A DNA stretch of 64,000 nucleotides from Phoebastria nigripes (Eukaryota; Chordata; Aves; Procellariiformes; Diomedeidae). Made by a program: the position numbers and the translations under genes. The stretch's first letter is position 1; each line of letters opens with the position of its first letter. Below the pieces are notes generated by a model that was not told the DNA's origin, searched no databases, and saw nothing but the letters and a program-made list of their open reading frames with translations. The stretch spans positions 1,171,380-1,235,379 of the forward strand of contig JAYKAV010000888.1 of the NCBI GenBank assembly GCA_035582835.1, in the 5' to 3' direction. Shown here in pieces: positions 29,050 to 42,680 of the stretch.

Positions 29050-29610
29050 AGCCCCTCTGCTCTGCTCTGGTGAGACCCCACCTGCAGTACTGCGTCCAGC
29101 TCTGGAGCCCTCAGCACCAGAAAGACACGGACCTGTTGGAGCAGGTCCAGAGGAGGGCCANGAAAATGATCAGGGGGATGGAACACCTCTCCTATGAAGA
29201 AAGGCTGAGAGAGTTGGGGTTGTTCAGCCTGGAGAAGAGAAGGCTTCGGGGACACCTTATTGCAGCCTATCAGTACTTAAAGGGGGCTTATAAGAAAGAT
29301 GGGGACAGACTTTTTAGCAGGGCCTATTACAACAGGACAAGGGGGAATGGTTTTAAACTAAAAGAGGGTAGATTTAGACTAGGTATAAGGAAGAAATTTT
29401 CTACAATGAGGGTGGTGAAACACTGGCACAGGTTGCCCAGAGAGGTGGTGGATGCCCCNNCCCTGGAAACATTCCAGGTCAGGTTGGAGGGGGCTCTGAG
29501 CAACCTGATCTAGTTGAAGATGTCCCTGCCCACGGCAGGGGGGTTGGACTAGATGACCTTTAAAGGTCCCTTCCAACCCAAACTATTTGATGATTCTATG
29601 ATTCTATGAT
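29050..29610 (+). mobile_element. CR1 LINE, 5'-truncated, 3' end intact
   Basis: The plus strand encodes the C-terminal part of CR1 reverse transcriptase: ALVRPHLQYCVQLWSPQHQK, then [20 protein letters not shown], and [13 protein letters not shown], ending at a stop at 29511-29513. The 3' UTR carries GGTTGGACTAGATGACCTTT and ends in ATTCTATGATTCTATGAT, the CR1 terminal repeat. The frame over this part is open, so the copy is fairly young. Most of the element is missing at the 5' side, as usual for bird CR1. Ns lie at 29161 and 29459-29460. Confidence 0.95.
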
Positions 29611-30690
29611 AACTCAAGGCAGTTTTTCTATTAAGCTCTGAGAACTTTTTCTCAGCATCCTGCGTTCTTTCTCAGTTTGTGACACCTCTACAACTATGAA
29701 CTTAAAGCTGCCCACTGTTCAGTCTGCTCAGTTCTTTTATTCAGACGACCACCAGTCAAGAGAATCCTATCAACACATTAGAAATAACAGAAGCAAAACA
29801 CAGGATATAAATTACTCCCTTTGACAAATTTACATTTACCTGTTCAAGCTGCATCATATTTTTGCTATACCTGTTATTAGAGGTGAGCATATGTTATGTC
29901 TGTAATGACCTCATCATGCAGCAGATTATGGGATGCTGTGACTGAACACTTCTGATGACACCATGAACTTTCAATTGGCATATCAATCTTTCAGAGTCCT
30001 GTCAGTCATGCGAATCACATCTTTATGCTCGCAAGCCCCCTTGGATATAGTCTGACATTGCAATCTTCAGTAAATTACCCTGTCACTGCCAATCTCACCG
30101 TTATCTCACAAACAATCAAGCAGGCAATCAAACTGCACTGAATTGCCAGTTCAGGACCTGGGAGGCTAGAAACATCTCCATTCAATAGCAGGGAGAAACC
30201 TGTGTATGATTCCTTTCATGTTGGAAGGTTTTTATGCAGTTACATGAATTCAGACTTGCACACTTTCAGATGCNTACCAGAATATTTAGAAACGACAGGC
30301 ATATACTGTAACATAAACATACAAGATTTACTTGTTTGGAACATTATTACTTATAATATATGGCTATATTCCCCTGTGCTAATTTATTCCCAGATGGCTG
30401 GATTCGGGAGTTAGGATATTTTTACCTTATGCCAACTAGTTAATCCAGCTTGTTGCAACAGCAGAACTGAGATATGGATCTGTTCAGCATACGCAGCCAG
30501 AACCTGGGCACTGCTGTTTGGTGTCAAAGGCTTATACACCACTATACTGTTTGCATTCGTAGTTGCATTGCTGCTATTATTTACTTTGTTGCTCCGAAAT
30601 CTCTGACTCTATACATGAAAGAGTATTGATTACTGTCAGAATATATTTGTTTCTAGTTCATGTTTGCCTAATTTGCTATCCGGGCGTATT

Positions 30691-30982
30691 ATCATAGAAT
30701 GGCTGAGGTTGGCAGGGACCTCTGGAGGTTGTCCGGTCCAACCCCCCTGCTCAAGCAAGGCTACCAAAAGCCGACTGCCCAGGACCATGCCCAGACAGCT
30801 TTTGAATATCTCCAAGGATGGAGACTCCACAACCTCTCTGGGCAACCTGCTCCAGTGCTCNGTCACCCTCATGTTAAAAAAGTGTTTCCCAGCATACATT
30901 GGTGCCTGGGGTTGTTCCTCCCAGGTGCAGGACCTTGCACTTCATGAGGTTCCTATCAGCCCATTTCTCCAGCCATATTGTA
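30691..30982 (-). mobile_element. CR1 LINE, reverse orientation, internally deleted
   Basis: Starts on the plus strand with ATCATAGAATGGCTGAGGTT, the reverse complement of a CR1 3' end. Read on the minus strand, the upstream part corresponds to the CR1 stretch around HLGRNNPRHQ and then jumps directly to [20 protein letters not shown]. The roughly 500 bp normally between these (present in the copy at 61.4-61.9 kb) are absent. An N is at 30862. Confidence 0.9.
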
Positions 30983-32424
30983 CCATTACATATGAATCGA
31001 AGTAAATTGTTACAGAATCATTTAGTTGCATTAGACTCAGTTGATTAAAACAAGGGCTAGGAAAAGTGTACCTTCTGGAAGAGAAAACTCTGCCATAAGC
31101 ATGAATTTTAATTAGAATTCAGTACTTTGTTTTTTAATATATATTTCAGAGCTTGTCATCTTCCAGATGTCCTCAGGCACACTGAATTATTTATATGGTT
31201 AATTCAATGACAAAAACCTCACCATTAGCCTCACCAAGATATTGCTGCTTTTCACAGCATACACATCTGAGTTTAAAGTGGCCAGTTAGCAGCTCTCTGA
31301 AACTCTGTATGCTAAAGGGAAGAGACTGTAGAGGGAGGTAAGATGGCACTGAACCTCCTCCAACAATTTGAGACCAAAAGAAGTCCTAACTTGGCCTCAA
31401 CTGAGAAGAAAGAAAGAGGAAATTTTGATGTGATTTAAACTGGCAGCACAGGATTAGCTCTCCATTGCTGTTCATGGTTCTTCTGAACTCCCAAATCTTT
31501 TTGATTTGAGTCACAAACAAATCAAGTGACATGATATTCCTCTTGAAGACTTCACTTCTGCTAATGGATACACACATTTCTTGACTTTCCGTGAACTGTT
31601 CCACAAGCTTTTTGGCAGACTTAACTATACAGCAAAAAGAAGATTTTAAAGTATTACATGTAAGTAATAATCTACTCATGCACGCCATATTTTAAGATGG
31701 CCTTATTATTGTGTTCCTCCTAAACATCATTACAAGGCCTAAAAAGCTCTCAGTAGAAATAGTGATATATTTTACTGCTAATGTATTTAGAACCTCTCAT
31801 CATCAGTCTTCCTTCACCACTGAACATATTTCTCATCACGTTCAGGTGACTGGATTCCAGAATTGTGCTACACCTTTCTTTGGAAAGTTGACGCTTGAGC
31901 TATTGGGTTTTTTTTTTAACTCCTANGAGTAAATTATCTTTAGTTTCCACTCTTCATCAAACACTTGCAGGTTGTGCTTCAGGTTCGATTCATGATGCAC
32001 GTTAGAATGAGTCAACTTTGACCTGACATCCAGCTGCTTGAGAAAATGCTTTCTGTACCCAGCAGGGGACAATTTTGTTTCCAGAACAAAACTTCTGAGC
32101 ACATGCTCAGCAGAGGGCATCCTTACACTTCACTAGCTTCAGGAGCTGGGGACTTTCAGAGCGTAATTCCTGGAAATTTTTCTTTTTCCAATAAACATTT
32201 CAGACTGATGATTAAAATGGAGGCGGGGAGAGGGGGGAACAGCAGCTACTAAGAACCCTGAGGGCAAAAGGGCCTTTGATCACTCTAAGGGCAAATTAGT
32301 TAATTTATCATGATCCGATTTTAATTATGTGTAGTATTAATATACCCAAGGTGAAAGAATTAGAGATGCTCTATCAGATTATCAAAAGAGTAGGCCTTCT
32401 CTCTGCCAACACAGAAATGTTTTA

Positions 32425-32620
32425 ATTGAGCTCTAAAACTGCATGCAGAACTGTTTCCACAGACAGGCTATTCCACAGNCCAGTATATCTTATTACCAGG
32501 AAGTTTTATCTAATATTTAACCCAAATCTTCACTTTTGTAGCTTGATCTAATTACTGTTAGCTATATTGGCATACATCATTCAAACTAATTCCTCAGAAG
32601 TTCCTGGAGCTAACAAGAAA
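32425..32620 (-). mobile_element. Probable old CR1-type LINE fragment
   Basis: The plus strand reads GGCTATTCCACAGNCCAG, then AGGAAGTTTTATCTAATATT and TAACCCAAATCTTC, a diverged version of the reverse complement of a CR1 coding 3' region. Ends are not sharp. Confidence 0.55.
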
Positions 32621-35285
32621 GGAAATGCTTCTAATCCTGTTCCAGCCCTGTTCCTCAACTAGCCAAACTGGAAAGCCCCTCTGTAAACTGTCAGGATATC
32701 CATCACACCACTGGCTTTTATAACAAACTGTGAGCACAACAGAGTGTTTTCGGAACCATAAACCTAAACCAAAGCTGCCTTTCAGGAAAAGCTGGATTGT
32801 AAATCCCAAATTGTGGTAAAGTAGAATAAACCTGGCTTCTGTGTAAGCTGGGTGTGCTTCTGAATGCCCAAAAAACTCCCTGATGAGGTTTTAAAGTACC
32901 CTGGAGTATGACATTGATAGAGCAACAGCCCCACTTCCCCTGCCCACTCAGGATCCCTGTGCTGCCCAGAGCTCTGGCAGTCAGGAAGACCCTCATCCCT
33001 GAGGGCACCAGCTGGAAGAAACTACTGCAGGTGTAGCTCCACCACTGAGTGCGTGGTGGTCCTTCAGAACCTGTGAATACTGGTGGATTACTGATGCTCC
33101 AACTTCAAAGCACACATTGCTTAGAGCAGAGTTGACCTAAAGGGCTCCAAGATGAGAACAACCTCGAAAAAAATGTTTGTTCAGTTCCAGTGTACACATG
33201 GATACCTCCGCAGCAACCGGTGGCTTTTTAGATCATGGAATTTGCAGTCACTGAATTTCTTGCTTTCGCTTCTCCATGGCTTATAAGAGCATGTTACTGT
33301 AGTAACATATCCCGTGAGGGACAGTGTAAGGATAAGCTGGCTAATGTGTGTAAAGGCGATTAGAGGCTGACATGAAGTTTTAACAAAATCACATACAAGC
33401 ACACCCATTAGCTCTTGTCAAACTTACATAATGTCTGGTTTTGATACAGATTTTATACTCGAGCCTACATGATTCACTCTGGCCCCCATCCACAATAGAT
33501 TTCAACTACTCATTACATTCAATGTTCTAAAACTGACTATTGTACAGGCTCTGGAAAGGTATTTTCTGTGCCAAGAGTATTCTGGGTATTTATATTGAGA
33601 ACTTCATAAAATCTTTTGTCTGTGCTGAATTAGAGACCCCTGCTGAGGCAATGCTTGTTGAGGCAAGCTAAATTACATGATTTGCTTTTGTGCTGTGAAA
33701 TACTTGTATTATCTTAAATGTCACGAGCCTGATGCAGTATCAAGTCACAGGATTTGTAATTTTCTAAAAGCAATTTTTTTCTAAATGTTTATTGCAGGAA
33801 GACACTTCTCTTTTCTTTCTATTTTCTTTCTGTCTAATTTCAGAGATGAGTTTTCTAAGACAACTCAAATAAACAGCCTTTCAATCAGTCAAGTGCACCA
33901 TCCTGACAGCGAACTTCTCTAGAAATGTATTTTTCTCGTGAATTGAAGAGAATTCATACTGGAGCAGATAGCTGGCTTTCTCTCATTCATTATCTTTAAT
34001 GTATTGTGCCAAACAGAATTACTGCCAACTGTACTTCTTGGTGGGGTTACAGCTATATAGTAACAAACTGAAGGGCAAAATTTGCCTTCTGAGATATGCA
34101 CAACTCTCTTTGGAAAGCCAAGTGGAAATAAATTAAAATGTCCCACTTTGCATAACAAATAAGGAATTCCTCATTCTATTTAGCTTAGTATTCTATACTG
34201 CTATGGGTTGCTTCCTTTCCTTCCCCACCCAATTTCAGTCCAGATAATTACATTTTGAGGAGAAATGTGATCTGTGAAGTGATATAAGCAGTGACTGCAT
34301 TTAAGCTTTTTTTTTTTTTTTTTTAACCTGCCTGCACCTGCCCTCTCCATCCTGATCAAATCTGTAACAAACCAATTTAGCAAAATTTTGGCTATTTTCC
34401 TTTCTCTGAGATTACATCGTTTAACTGTCTTGTCAATAAAAATTATAAACATGAGTAGAGTAAGTTTGAAAGGATGCAAAAGGTGGGAGAAGGGAGAAAG
34501 AAGGAAAAGAAAAGCCTAGAAAGAGTATAACCCAAGTGGGTGATAAAGGACTCCTGCCAGGGCTGCTTCTGCAGAAGCCAGAGTTCTTAAATATCTCTGC
34601 CGAATTATCCCATAGAATTCAGGACAAAGGCCCCTCAAACAGGAGCTCCTGGTATCAACTGCATCCAACATCTAGTGAAACTATTCTTTAGAAAAGAAAT
34701 ACAATGTTGGCTATGCGTTACATTGTCCATTTTACTTGGAAGCACTGTAAGGTCTAAGGTGAAATCTAGTTAAACATACACAATTTATGAAGACTGTTCC
34801 AAGATACTAAAAGCATTTTGCAATTTAGGAAAAACTAAACTATTATAAAATTGTTATTGTAAAAAGATGGGTATAAATAGCCCCTGTAGTGATTTCCTTA
34901 TGCAATATGTCAAAAGAAATATGAACTTAAAAAGTAATGTAACTTCTCCCACTCCTCAAAATATCATTTCTAATCCCTTAATTTCCTAAAATAATTCCAT
35001 GGTGAATTAAATGGGTTATACATGTCCATTGGGGGGATTACACATTGTAATCACAAGTATAGGTCTTAAAATAAAGCTATTTCTAATCCCTCCAAAAGAT
35101 GCTTAATAACTATTAGACTACTGAGGGACTGATTAAGGAAAGGGATTAGATTTAGAAGTGACCACAGTAAGTAAATTATGTAATCCAAACGCGTTTTGGA
35201 AAACAGAAGCATTTTCCAATTAAAAAAGATCTTAAAAGTGAGTCAAAGCCAGAAAACCCTTACCTTTCAGTTAGGCTTCCTCCTT

Positions 35286-35333
35286 AAAAATAAATAAATA
35301 GATAAATAAATAGACAAATAAATAATTAAATAA
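35286..35333 (+). repeat. (AAAT)n microsatellite
   Basis: About eleven AAAT/AAATAG-type units with a few substitutions, followed by an N. Confidence 0.9.
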
Positions 35334-38300
35334 NAGACTTTCAAGCTTTTTCAGCAAAGTAGCCTATGCACCATAGCGACCTTAGACAGGTTCATAATGA
35401 AGACCCAGTTAAGCCCATATCTAGATTTGACATGCGATAGTAAGGACAAATACAGGTGAATTTGCCAGTGCTACCTCNGATCAGGCACAGCTCTACTTGA
35501 ACAGCTCTAAGAGGAGAAAACAGCTCTGGACACTCTCTCCTCTCTCTGCTCTGGCATCCTGTTTTATTTATGTGAGTAATACACACTGACATCTCATTTA
35601 AAATGAAGATTTGTAAGTCTCAACAAGACAGGGACACATCTGCCTCTTCTAGGAATAAACCAACTAAAGGGCATTAATCTAAAATTGAAAGAAAATATTA
35701 AGTATAATCTTTCATTTTTCTCTTTTTGAACTATGGTATGGAATTCACATTGTGGCAGATAATAAGACAAAACAGGACAAATGGGAATCCCTTTAGAGTC
35801 AGTGGCAATGCTCTTCTTGACATCCATGAAATGAAGACTTGGCCTAAGGCCTTTGAATCTGATTGTGAGATACAATTGCAATAAGAATGGCTGAACAGCG
35901 GGAGAGCACCAAAATATCCTAAATCTGTTGCCACATGGGGAAGAATGGAAGACGGAAAATGATAGTTGCATTTCAGTGACACGCTGAAGCACCTATGTTT
36001 TAACAACATGAATAGATGGATGGAAAAGGAAGGAGATTCAGCTGTCCTGATAAGGATCTCATTTAGGCAAAAAATTGTATTTTTAGCTACCCCACTGCCT
36101 TTCGAAAGAACAGCCTGCATCCTCAGTACTACTCCAGAACTACTTGCTTATGTTAACAGAGCAATGTTGGTAATGGAGCAGCAAATGAGTTCAACATTTT
36201 GCTGCAAATAAACTCGGTTGAGTTTCAAATGAAAAGAGAGACTGGGAGGAGAGGTGATTTCTTTAACTTTCAATAATCTTGTGTTTTATGTGAAACTTGG
36301 GGTTCTGGTAACTAGCTGGATCTTTAACATTGATTCCCATAATACAGTTTGCAGCTTCATCTAATGAGAAAACTTAATTTTATCTGTTCCTTTATATACA
36401 CAGTCACAATTACATAAAGGTGCATCTTGAAGCACACAGCACACATCCCTTCCTTCCTCTCCATTCCTGNGCACTCCTGTGGTCTCCCCTCTGACAGCAT
36501 TAATAAACATATAGATCACAGGTTGTGTTCCTGGCCAGATGTGTAGTGAACCAGACACATAAAGAGTAATACAGCTTAAGGCAAAGGCAGAACTGCACTC
36601 TAAGATACTAAGTATTAAGTGNTAAACATTATGTTTAGTTTTAAGTTTTGTTGTAGCTTTTGTGACTGACAATTTGCCAAACTGATGGGAATGACAATGA
36701 CTCTGTCCTTGCAGCGCATATTGGAAAGGACCCCATGCCATCTCAAAGAAATCTGAAGCTCAAAATAGAATCAAGCAAACTGAAACAGCAAAAATCACCA
36801 AGGCATGATAGAGACAGAAGAGTCCTGCAGTGCCACACAGCCTGTGGGTAACTCAGCCTGTGCCACCTCCGCCATGTACAAAACACAGCATGGCTGAATC
36901 AAAGGGTTTGTCTGTTTGGTTTTTCAGGTTTACCTTGCCAGTATGTGGAGAAACAGCTCNCTGAACAGGTGTTGAACATCACCTAAGCTCCCTTATAGAA
37001 AAACTCTACAGAAACGTAATAAGGATGAGACTATTAGAGAGTAGTAATGATCNTTGGATTAAGGTACTGAGCTAAGGGTCAGAAGACAAGAGATTCGTTT
37101 CTGCCTTTATCATAAAATCCCCATGTGAAAATGTGTGGGTCAAATGGACTTTTCAGGTTGTTTGGACCTTGGAACAGGCATANATTTTCAAACTATCTAC
37201 ACTCCCACAAGAAGCAATGAGCAGCAACCTCTCCCCTTAATCCTTCTAGCTTTCAGCTAGACCAAACAGTTTTCTTTCAGGTGCGACTATGGTAAACCAG
37301 AAACCATGCACCTTGCATGGTAATGCTGATTAATATTATAGGTCTGTTGTATGGCATATTTATTCTATGTATTCTTTGACATAGGTGAACTACTATTTGC
37401 CTTCCATGAACTAAGTTTTAGAATTCTGGAATTTTAAATTGGTATGAACAGCTGAATGGTCTCACTGGTCATTTTTTCCCCTGTTTGCCTATCTGTTTTA
37501 CAAGTGCAGAATATTGTCTTGGATAAGTAAGTAAACATCTTATTCCAGTATTTCTAATAATGTTTTCCAAATGTATGTCTTGTTTTGAGGAAAATCTGAT
37601 GATACATCCATTTTCAAATTTTCCTTCGAAGCCTGTAAAAACTGCAAACCTAAGCAGTTCACCTTTTAGTTTCTTACATGGCATCTTAGCACAAGTTTAG
37701 TGGGTTTTGTTGTATAGTTAAATGCCAAATAATGTAATTTGGCAGTTAGACTCTGCTCTTTACAACTCAGTAACAGCTATAAAGCAAGTTCCAGTTTTCT
37801 GAAATTGAATCAGCTCCAGCTCTTTTAAAATACTTCTGTAATCACTGATCACATGTGAAACCAAGGAACTAACAGAGGATTTACAGATTAAAACTAGCAG
37901 ATGATATTCAGATGTGGTTAATACCATGTAATCAAAACCAAATATACCTGTTCCTCAGTTTGGGACTTATGAACAATTTCTACACCCTGAAATTTTATAT
38001 AAAATTAAAGCACTCATCTTAATGACAATTTTACCCTAGAAGCAGCCATTCAAATAAGCCAAACGTTTCTTTGCAGTTTTAGGAAATACCATGAGTAAAA
38101 CATTTATTAATCAGCAAACAACAGATGCGCTTTTTAGATTAATTATTGGCCACAGAAAAGTGAAGGCGTCTCAAAGCTGCGTCTGATGTTTGACTTTTAA
38201 TGAAGAGCAGAAGCAAGTGCAAAAGAATCTACGTGACTTACTAAAGACGTTGTAATGAAAGGTATAAGAAAGCTACTTCAAATGAAGGAGATAGATTAAA

Positions 38301-39008
38301 CAATCTTATTTAGATGGCACAACTTCTCAGAACTGCTTTCAGCCCAGCATACTCTAATACACCACGGAAGGCTCGACAAAAGAAGATAAACTAAAGCCAT
38401 CTTTGAAAGTAAACACAGAACACAAATTCTGTATTTAATAGGGATGTGCCTGACAAAGGAGAGGGAAAATTGAACTGGAATCTCAGAGCCTTACCATATA
38501 TGACTGTTCAGTGCACCTCACTCAGGCCTTTAAAGTCTGGCACATGAACTGAGCCATATGACAGCAAGCTACAACCACTTACACAGGTTGTGTACATGAG
38601 AGCATGACCCTGGCCACTAGCACAGAGTGGAAAAAATATTGCTAAATATCCTGCTCAATCAGCTGCTATGCTTGTGCACACAGGCACCGTAAGTTCTTCC
38701 GCAATTCACATACGCAAGAGCCCACAGGAAAAAGTTCTGGTCTGCTGGGCCATGCTCTCCACCGTGGGCTTCAGCGGGATGTGGAGTGGGACTGAGTCTG
38801 CCTGTCTGCTCCNGACGCAGGCGTTGTGGGTCACCGCATCTCTCCACAAGGCCACAGCTCACTCCGTCTCATTTGTTTCAAAAGAAATGTAACAACAACA
38901 CTTGACAACAATGACAGCCAAAGTCTTTCTGAAGGAAAATGACTCACGAAGAAAGCGTGTATAACCCTCTGTTCTTTAGGGACTGGGAATTGAAAGACTT
39001 TTGCTCAC

Positions 39009-39155
39009 CTCCCTCATTATCCTTGTTATCGGCACAGGCGGTTTCCATGGCAACGTTGCATCCAGGCCCCCTCCAGCCGGTCTGGCAGACACACTGCCAG
39101 CTGTTCTGACCCAGCGTGCATCTCCCATTGCCATTGCACAAATCAGGGCAGCCAT
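39009..39155 (-). CDS. TENM1: TENM1 exon: last EGF-like repeat
   Basis: A 147-nt exon starting and ending in phase 1 (G|AT ... GGA G|). Acceptor reads ttcaaccag|ATGG and donor GGGAG|gtgagc. The product begins [13 protein letters not shown] and ends ADNKDNEG. Six cysteines fit one EGF-like module, followed by the linker cysteine of the next segment. In teneurins this is EGF8, next to the compact superfold; EGF2 and EGF5, outside this window, carry the free cysteines used for dimerisation. The exon boundary before DGC is where splice insert A (a short linker between EGF7 and EGF8) enters in other teneurins. Confidence 0.95.
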
Positions 39156-41101
39156 CTGGTTGAAGAAATGGAGAAGGTAAGTACAAGACACACTCATTCA
39201 CACTGCCACTCAGACTTCTGATAATATTACTGTGCAGACAAAAAGGCTCGTATCTGCTGGTGGGACAAACGCTCTCCTGGCCCAGAGCCACAGCCCTGGG
39301 GTGGAGGAGGAGGGTAAAGAAAGGGGATACACCTCAGAGAAATGGGGATTTAACTCAAGCCAAAGGCAGGAGGAGTCCTGCCATCAGCCATAATACATGT
39401 TTTAAGAACCCTGTAGAGGTTCAGATCTTGAGTCGATAGAAATTACAGTCTGCTGACAGAAGATCACAGCCTCTTATTTTTCCCTCTGTATGTGTGTGTA
39501 TACGCATATATGAGGGAGAATTTCTTCTTCAACAAGCATGTCAGTGTTCAGAGTGTCTTTTATATTGTGCATTGCACAATTCTCCAGAGCTTCTCTAAAC
39601 ACGAAGTTTAAATAAATAGTTTTGAAAATCTTTTCCTTCTTTAACAGTCATTTTAAAAGACCTACTTATTTAACACTAAGTTTACTTATATTACGATGTA
39701 ACTTTTCATGCTTTCTGAAAGAGACGTTAGAAGAGGTATCCCACAAAAGATGTATGTTTTGAATTGACTATGGATATGACGTGACTTATTGTATAGCAAG
39801 AGCTGAATTAGGAACAAAAAAATTAATTAGCTAAGGTGCTTATTTGTTCTAACAAAATGTCCATAGGTAATGCTTTTTCCTGAAACTTCATGGGTCTCAG
39901 GAGGCACTACTGTACCTTACTGAATATTCATTATGAAAAAGGGTAAGAAAACCAAATTCCAGCCTTGGTATATACAATCAAATCCATCAACACCCAATCC
40001 ACACAAGCATGGGTATTTGCCTGTGGAGGTGACAGAAGATTTGAGAGTCCTGCAGCAGACCTCTCATAGCACCTTTTCATTAGTCTGAGCAGGAGGACAA
40101 GGCTGTGTTGCCATACTGACAATAGATGTTGGATCCCAACCATTCACAAGCTCTCTCGTTTGGGTTGGAAATACAGTCTAATCCTGCCGTCTCTACAACC
40201 ACCAGAGAACATGGAATAATTAATCTCATTGCTGTTGGTCTTGGGCAGAAAATTTAATCTCAAAACAGCTCACAAAGCTTCACGCTCTCTCGTTTTCCCG
40301 TCCACCAGCAGTGATGGGTCACTGTCAGCATCAAGATCTGCAGGGACCTGCTGCAGCCCTCTCAGGTCTCACCAACTGGCTGGGTTAGTCCTTTGCATTT
40401 GCCACCATGACCCCAAGCTGTGACTATTAAGTAAGTACTCCACTCCCTTCCCCAGGCATTTTAAGAGCACCAAGGAACTAATGGGCACCATACCAGAGTG
40501 TGGATACTCTTTTCAGCAGCTGTGAGTGAGGAAGGCAGCAGTGGGAAATATCCTGAAAGCAAATAAATATGTTTTCTTTGTCTGAGCAGCACCACTTCAG
40601 ATGTGCAGCACTGGAGAAAGACTAAGATGACAGTATGTTGCCTTTGTGCCCCTTGCCCTCTGCAGGTGACCGGGAATAGGAGCAACTGTCAAACTAGCAC
40701 AGCTTTCATACTAGCGCTGAAAAGTTGAACGGCCTTGCAGAAATCACTAATTTAGACTGCCTGTGTGTTTCTATAAACCTGCTCAGAAAGCCACAGCTCT
40801 GAGTTTGTGTCTCTTCCTACTCCTCCCAGCTCCCTTTGCTGTAGCCAGGTGATGTTAGAGCGAAGTTCCTCTGACCCCATACCGGTTTTCACACTGCTGC
40901 AGGAGCTTCCCATGCGGGAAAGCGAGTTGCCTTGTATCCCTGGTACTCACATAACTGGTATCACAATATGTAAGCATTCACTTTCACTTTTCCTCGTTGG
41001 GTTGTTACCCGATACATTCATAGTGATTAATTAAATTTTAATAGGACCAAGTAGTCCACAGCCACATTAATTTTTGATGTAATTCTGAAAGTTTCCTTTC
41101 C

Positions 41102-41118
41102 TTTTTTTTTTTTTTTTT
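41102..41118 (+). repeat. Poly(T) run
   Basis: Seventeen consecutive T. No retroelement body next to it. Confidence 0.7.
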
Positions 41119-42640
41119 AAATGAATGCTGGGCCTGTGGTAGGTGCTGGACTGAGACCTCTCAGACCTCAGCTGTCCCACAGAAAATGTTCTTTATAGAT
41201 AACAGCAACCAAAGTCTCTGTGCACTGTGCTACCAAGGTGCCTGAACCTGCATCATTTCTGGCACTGGCACAGCAGCTTGATCTCCACCAAAGCTCTGAG
41301 GAGTAAGATACCAGACCCCTGTGAACAGGGCCAAGACCATTCAGTTCATTTTACACAGAAAGCTATCAGCAGATAGAAGTCCTAGAAGTTTTATTTCAAT
41401 GCTGTTGTGTATTAAAAAAATACAGTGTCGCTTTCACTTAAATGCAAGGTTATTTTGGCATTACATATCTAGGCTATAAAAAAATTGCACTTACTTTTGC
41501 AGCACAGGTAATATATTTTCAAGGCATTTATTTTATTCTTTTTCATTTGTCAGGTTGTTTGAATGACCAAAATGATAATGTTTGAGGCGAGGAATCGTAC
41601 TGTAGGACAAATTATTTGTTTTAAATGAAAAACAAATAGTAATTGTGAATATACACACACGGTTGGCTTTATACTGAGGCACTGAAGAGAATTAAATCGC
41701 TGAAGCAGTTTGCTTTGCAGCATATGAGCAAGATGAAAACATGAACAGCAGGGAGCTAGCAAAATCTCTGAAAAGTTTTACGTGCAGCTGGGGATTAATG
41801 GACATGACTTTGCGTTTAGCTTAAAGAGAGAAGCAAGCATCACTGCTATAGACATGATGTTGCTAGGAAACACTATGCTACTTCCATAGAGTTTATTTAA
41901 CTGTGGCCTTCCAAAGACAGACTTTGTGTTTCAATAACATAAATATCAGAAGGGAAAAAAACAGCAGTAGACTACCATAAGATCCAAGTACTTTGACAAT
42001 AATGTCTTCCTTAAAAGATCTATTAAATTAATGATGTATTAACTTTCCAAACAGCTTTAAGTAATGGACAACTATTTAGATATTTCTCATGGTTATGTGT
42101 ATTTCCGTACATACGTGTGTGCATATATGCATTTCTGTTTATGCCTGTCTTTCTTCAAGCAAATATTTACATAGCATTATAGGCTGTTAGACCAAAATTT
42201 GTTCTAACAGCCTGTTGACCAACTAGACAACAGAGCTCCATTATGATCTATTAACATCAAGTTTTCTTCTAAAAAAGTTTATATTTAGGCAGTGCACTGA
42301 ATATCTCTGTTTATATCTTCCTACATGTGCATATGCGCAATGATTAGTACTGATGAACATCCTCTGCACACACAGCATTTGCACGTGGCTAATGGGCCTT
42401 GATGCACTTCAACGGGTTTTGACAGTGGACAAGGTCACAAAGTGCCTAACTGAGGAGCCTTCAGAGTCTCAGCAAATGCTCAGTGCTCACAGCTGGACAT
42501 ACGGTCTTTGCTGGAAACGCACACTGTATGAAGCATATCCTAACACTAAGTGCACTGCTAAATCTTGCTTTCATTCTGCAGTCCTAGCTCACATCGAGCA
42601 GCNTATTACCTCCTGGTTGTCTCATGAATTCACTTACAGA

Positions 42641-42680
42641 GTAAGGTAGTCAAAGAGAGAGTAAGGTAGTCACAGAGGGA
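42641..42680 (+). repeat. 20-bp tandem duplication
   Basis: GTAAGGTAGTCAAAGAGAGA is followed at once by GTAAGGTAGTCACAGAGGGA; 18 of 20 bases agree. Confidence 0.85.

Larger units (their letters stand above)
27503..39008 (-). other. TENM1: TENM1 intron (11,506 nt)
   Basis: Between the Cys-rich exon and EGF8. It holds two clear CR1 copies in opposite orientation (29.05-29.61 kb and 30.69-30.98 kb), a probable old CR1 near 32.5 kb, an (AAAT)n microsatellite at 35.3 kb, an 18-nt T-run at 34307-34324 and many isolated Ns. No exon seen. Confidence 0.8.

Noticed and set aside
28941..29513. Host gene of 190 codons on the plus strand
   Set aside because: The product is the C-terminal part of CR1 reverse transcriptase; it is a LINE fragment, and the first codons before about 29050 are unrelated flank.
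41460..41530. Donor-like AAAAGTAAGTG on the minus strand
   Set aside because: No upstream acceptor giving an in-phase segment with cysteine-rich or linker coding potential.
41940..42000. Possible insert-A microexon (Y-L-D on the minus strand near 41990)
   Set aside because: Only Y-L-D agrees; following residues differ from the expected linker and there is no suitable AG/GT pair in phase.
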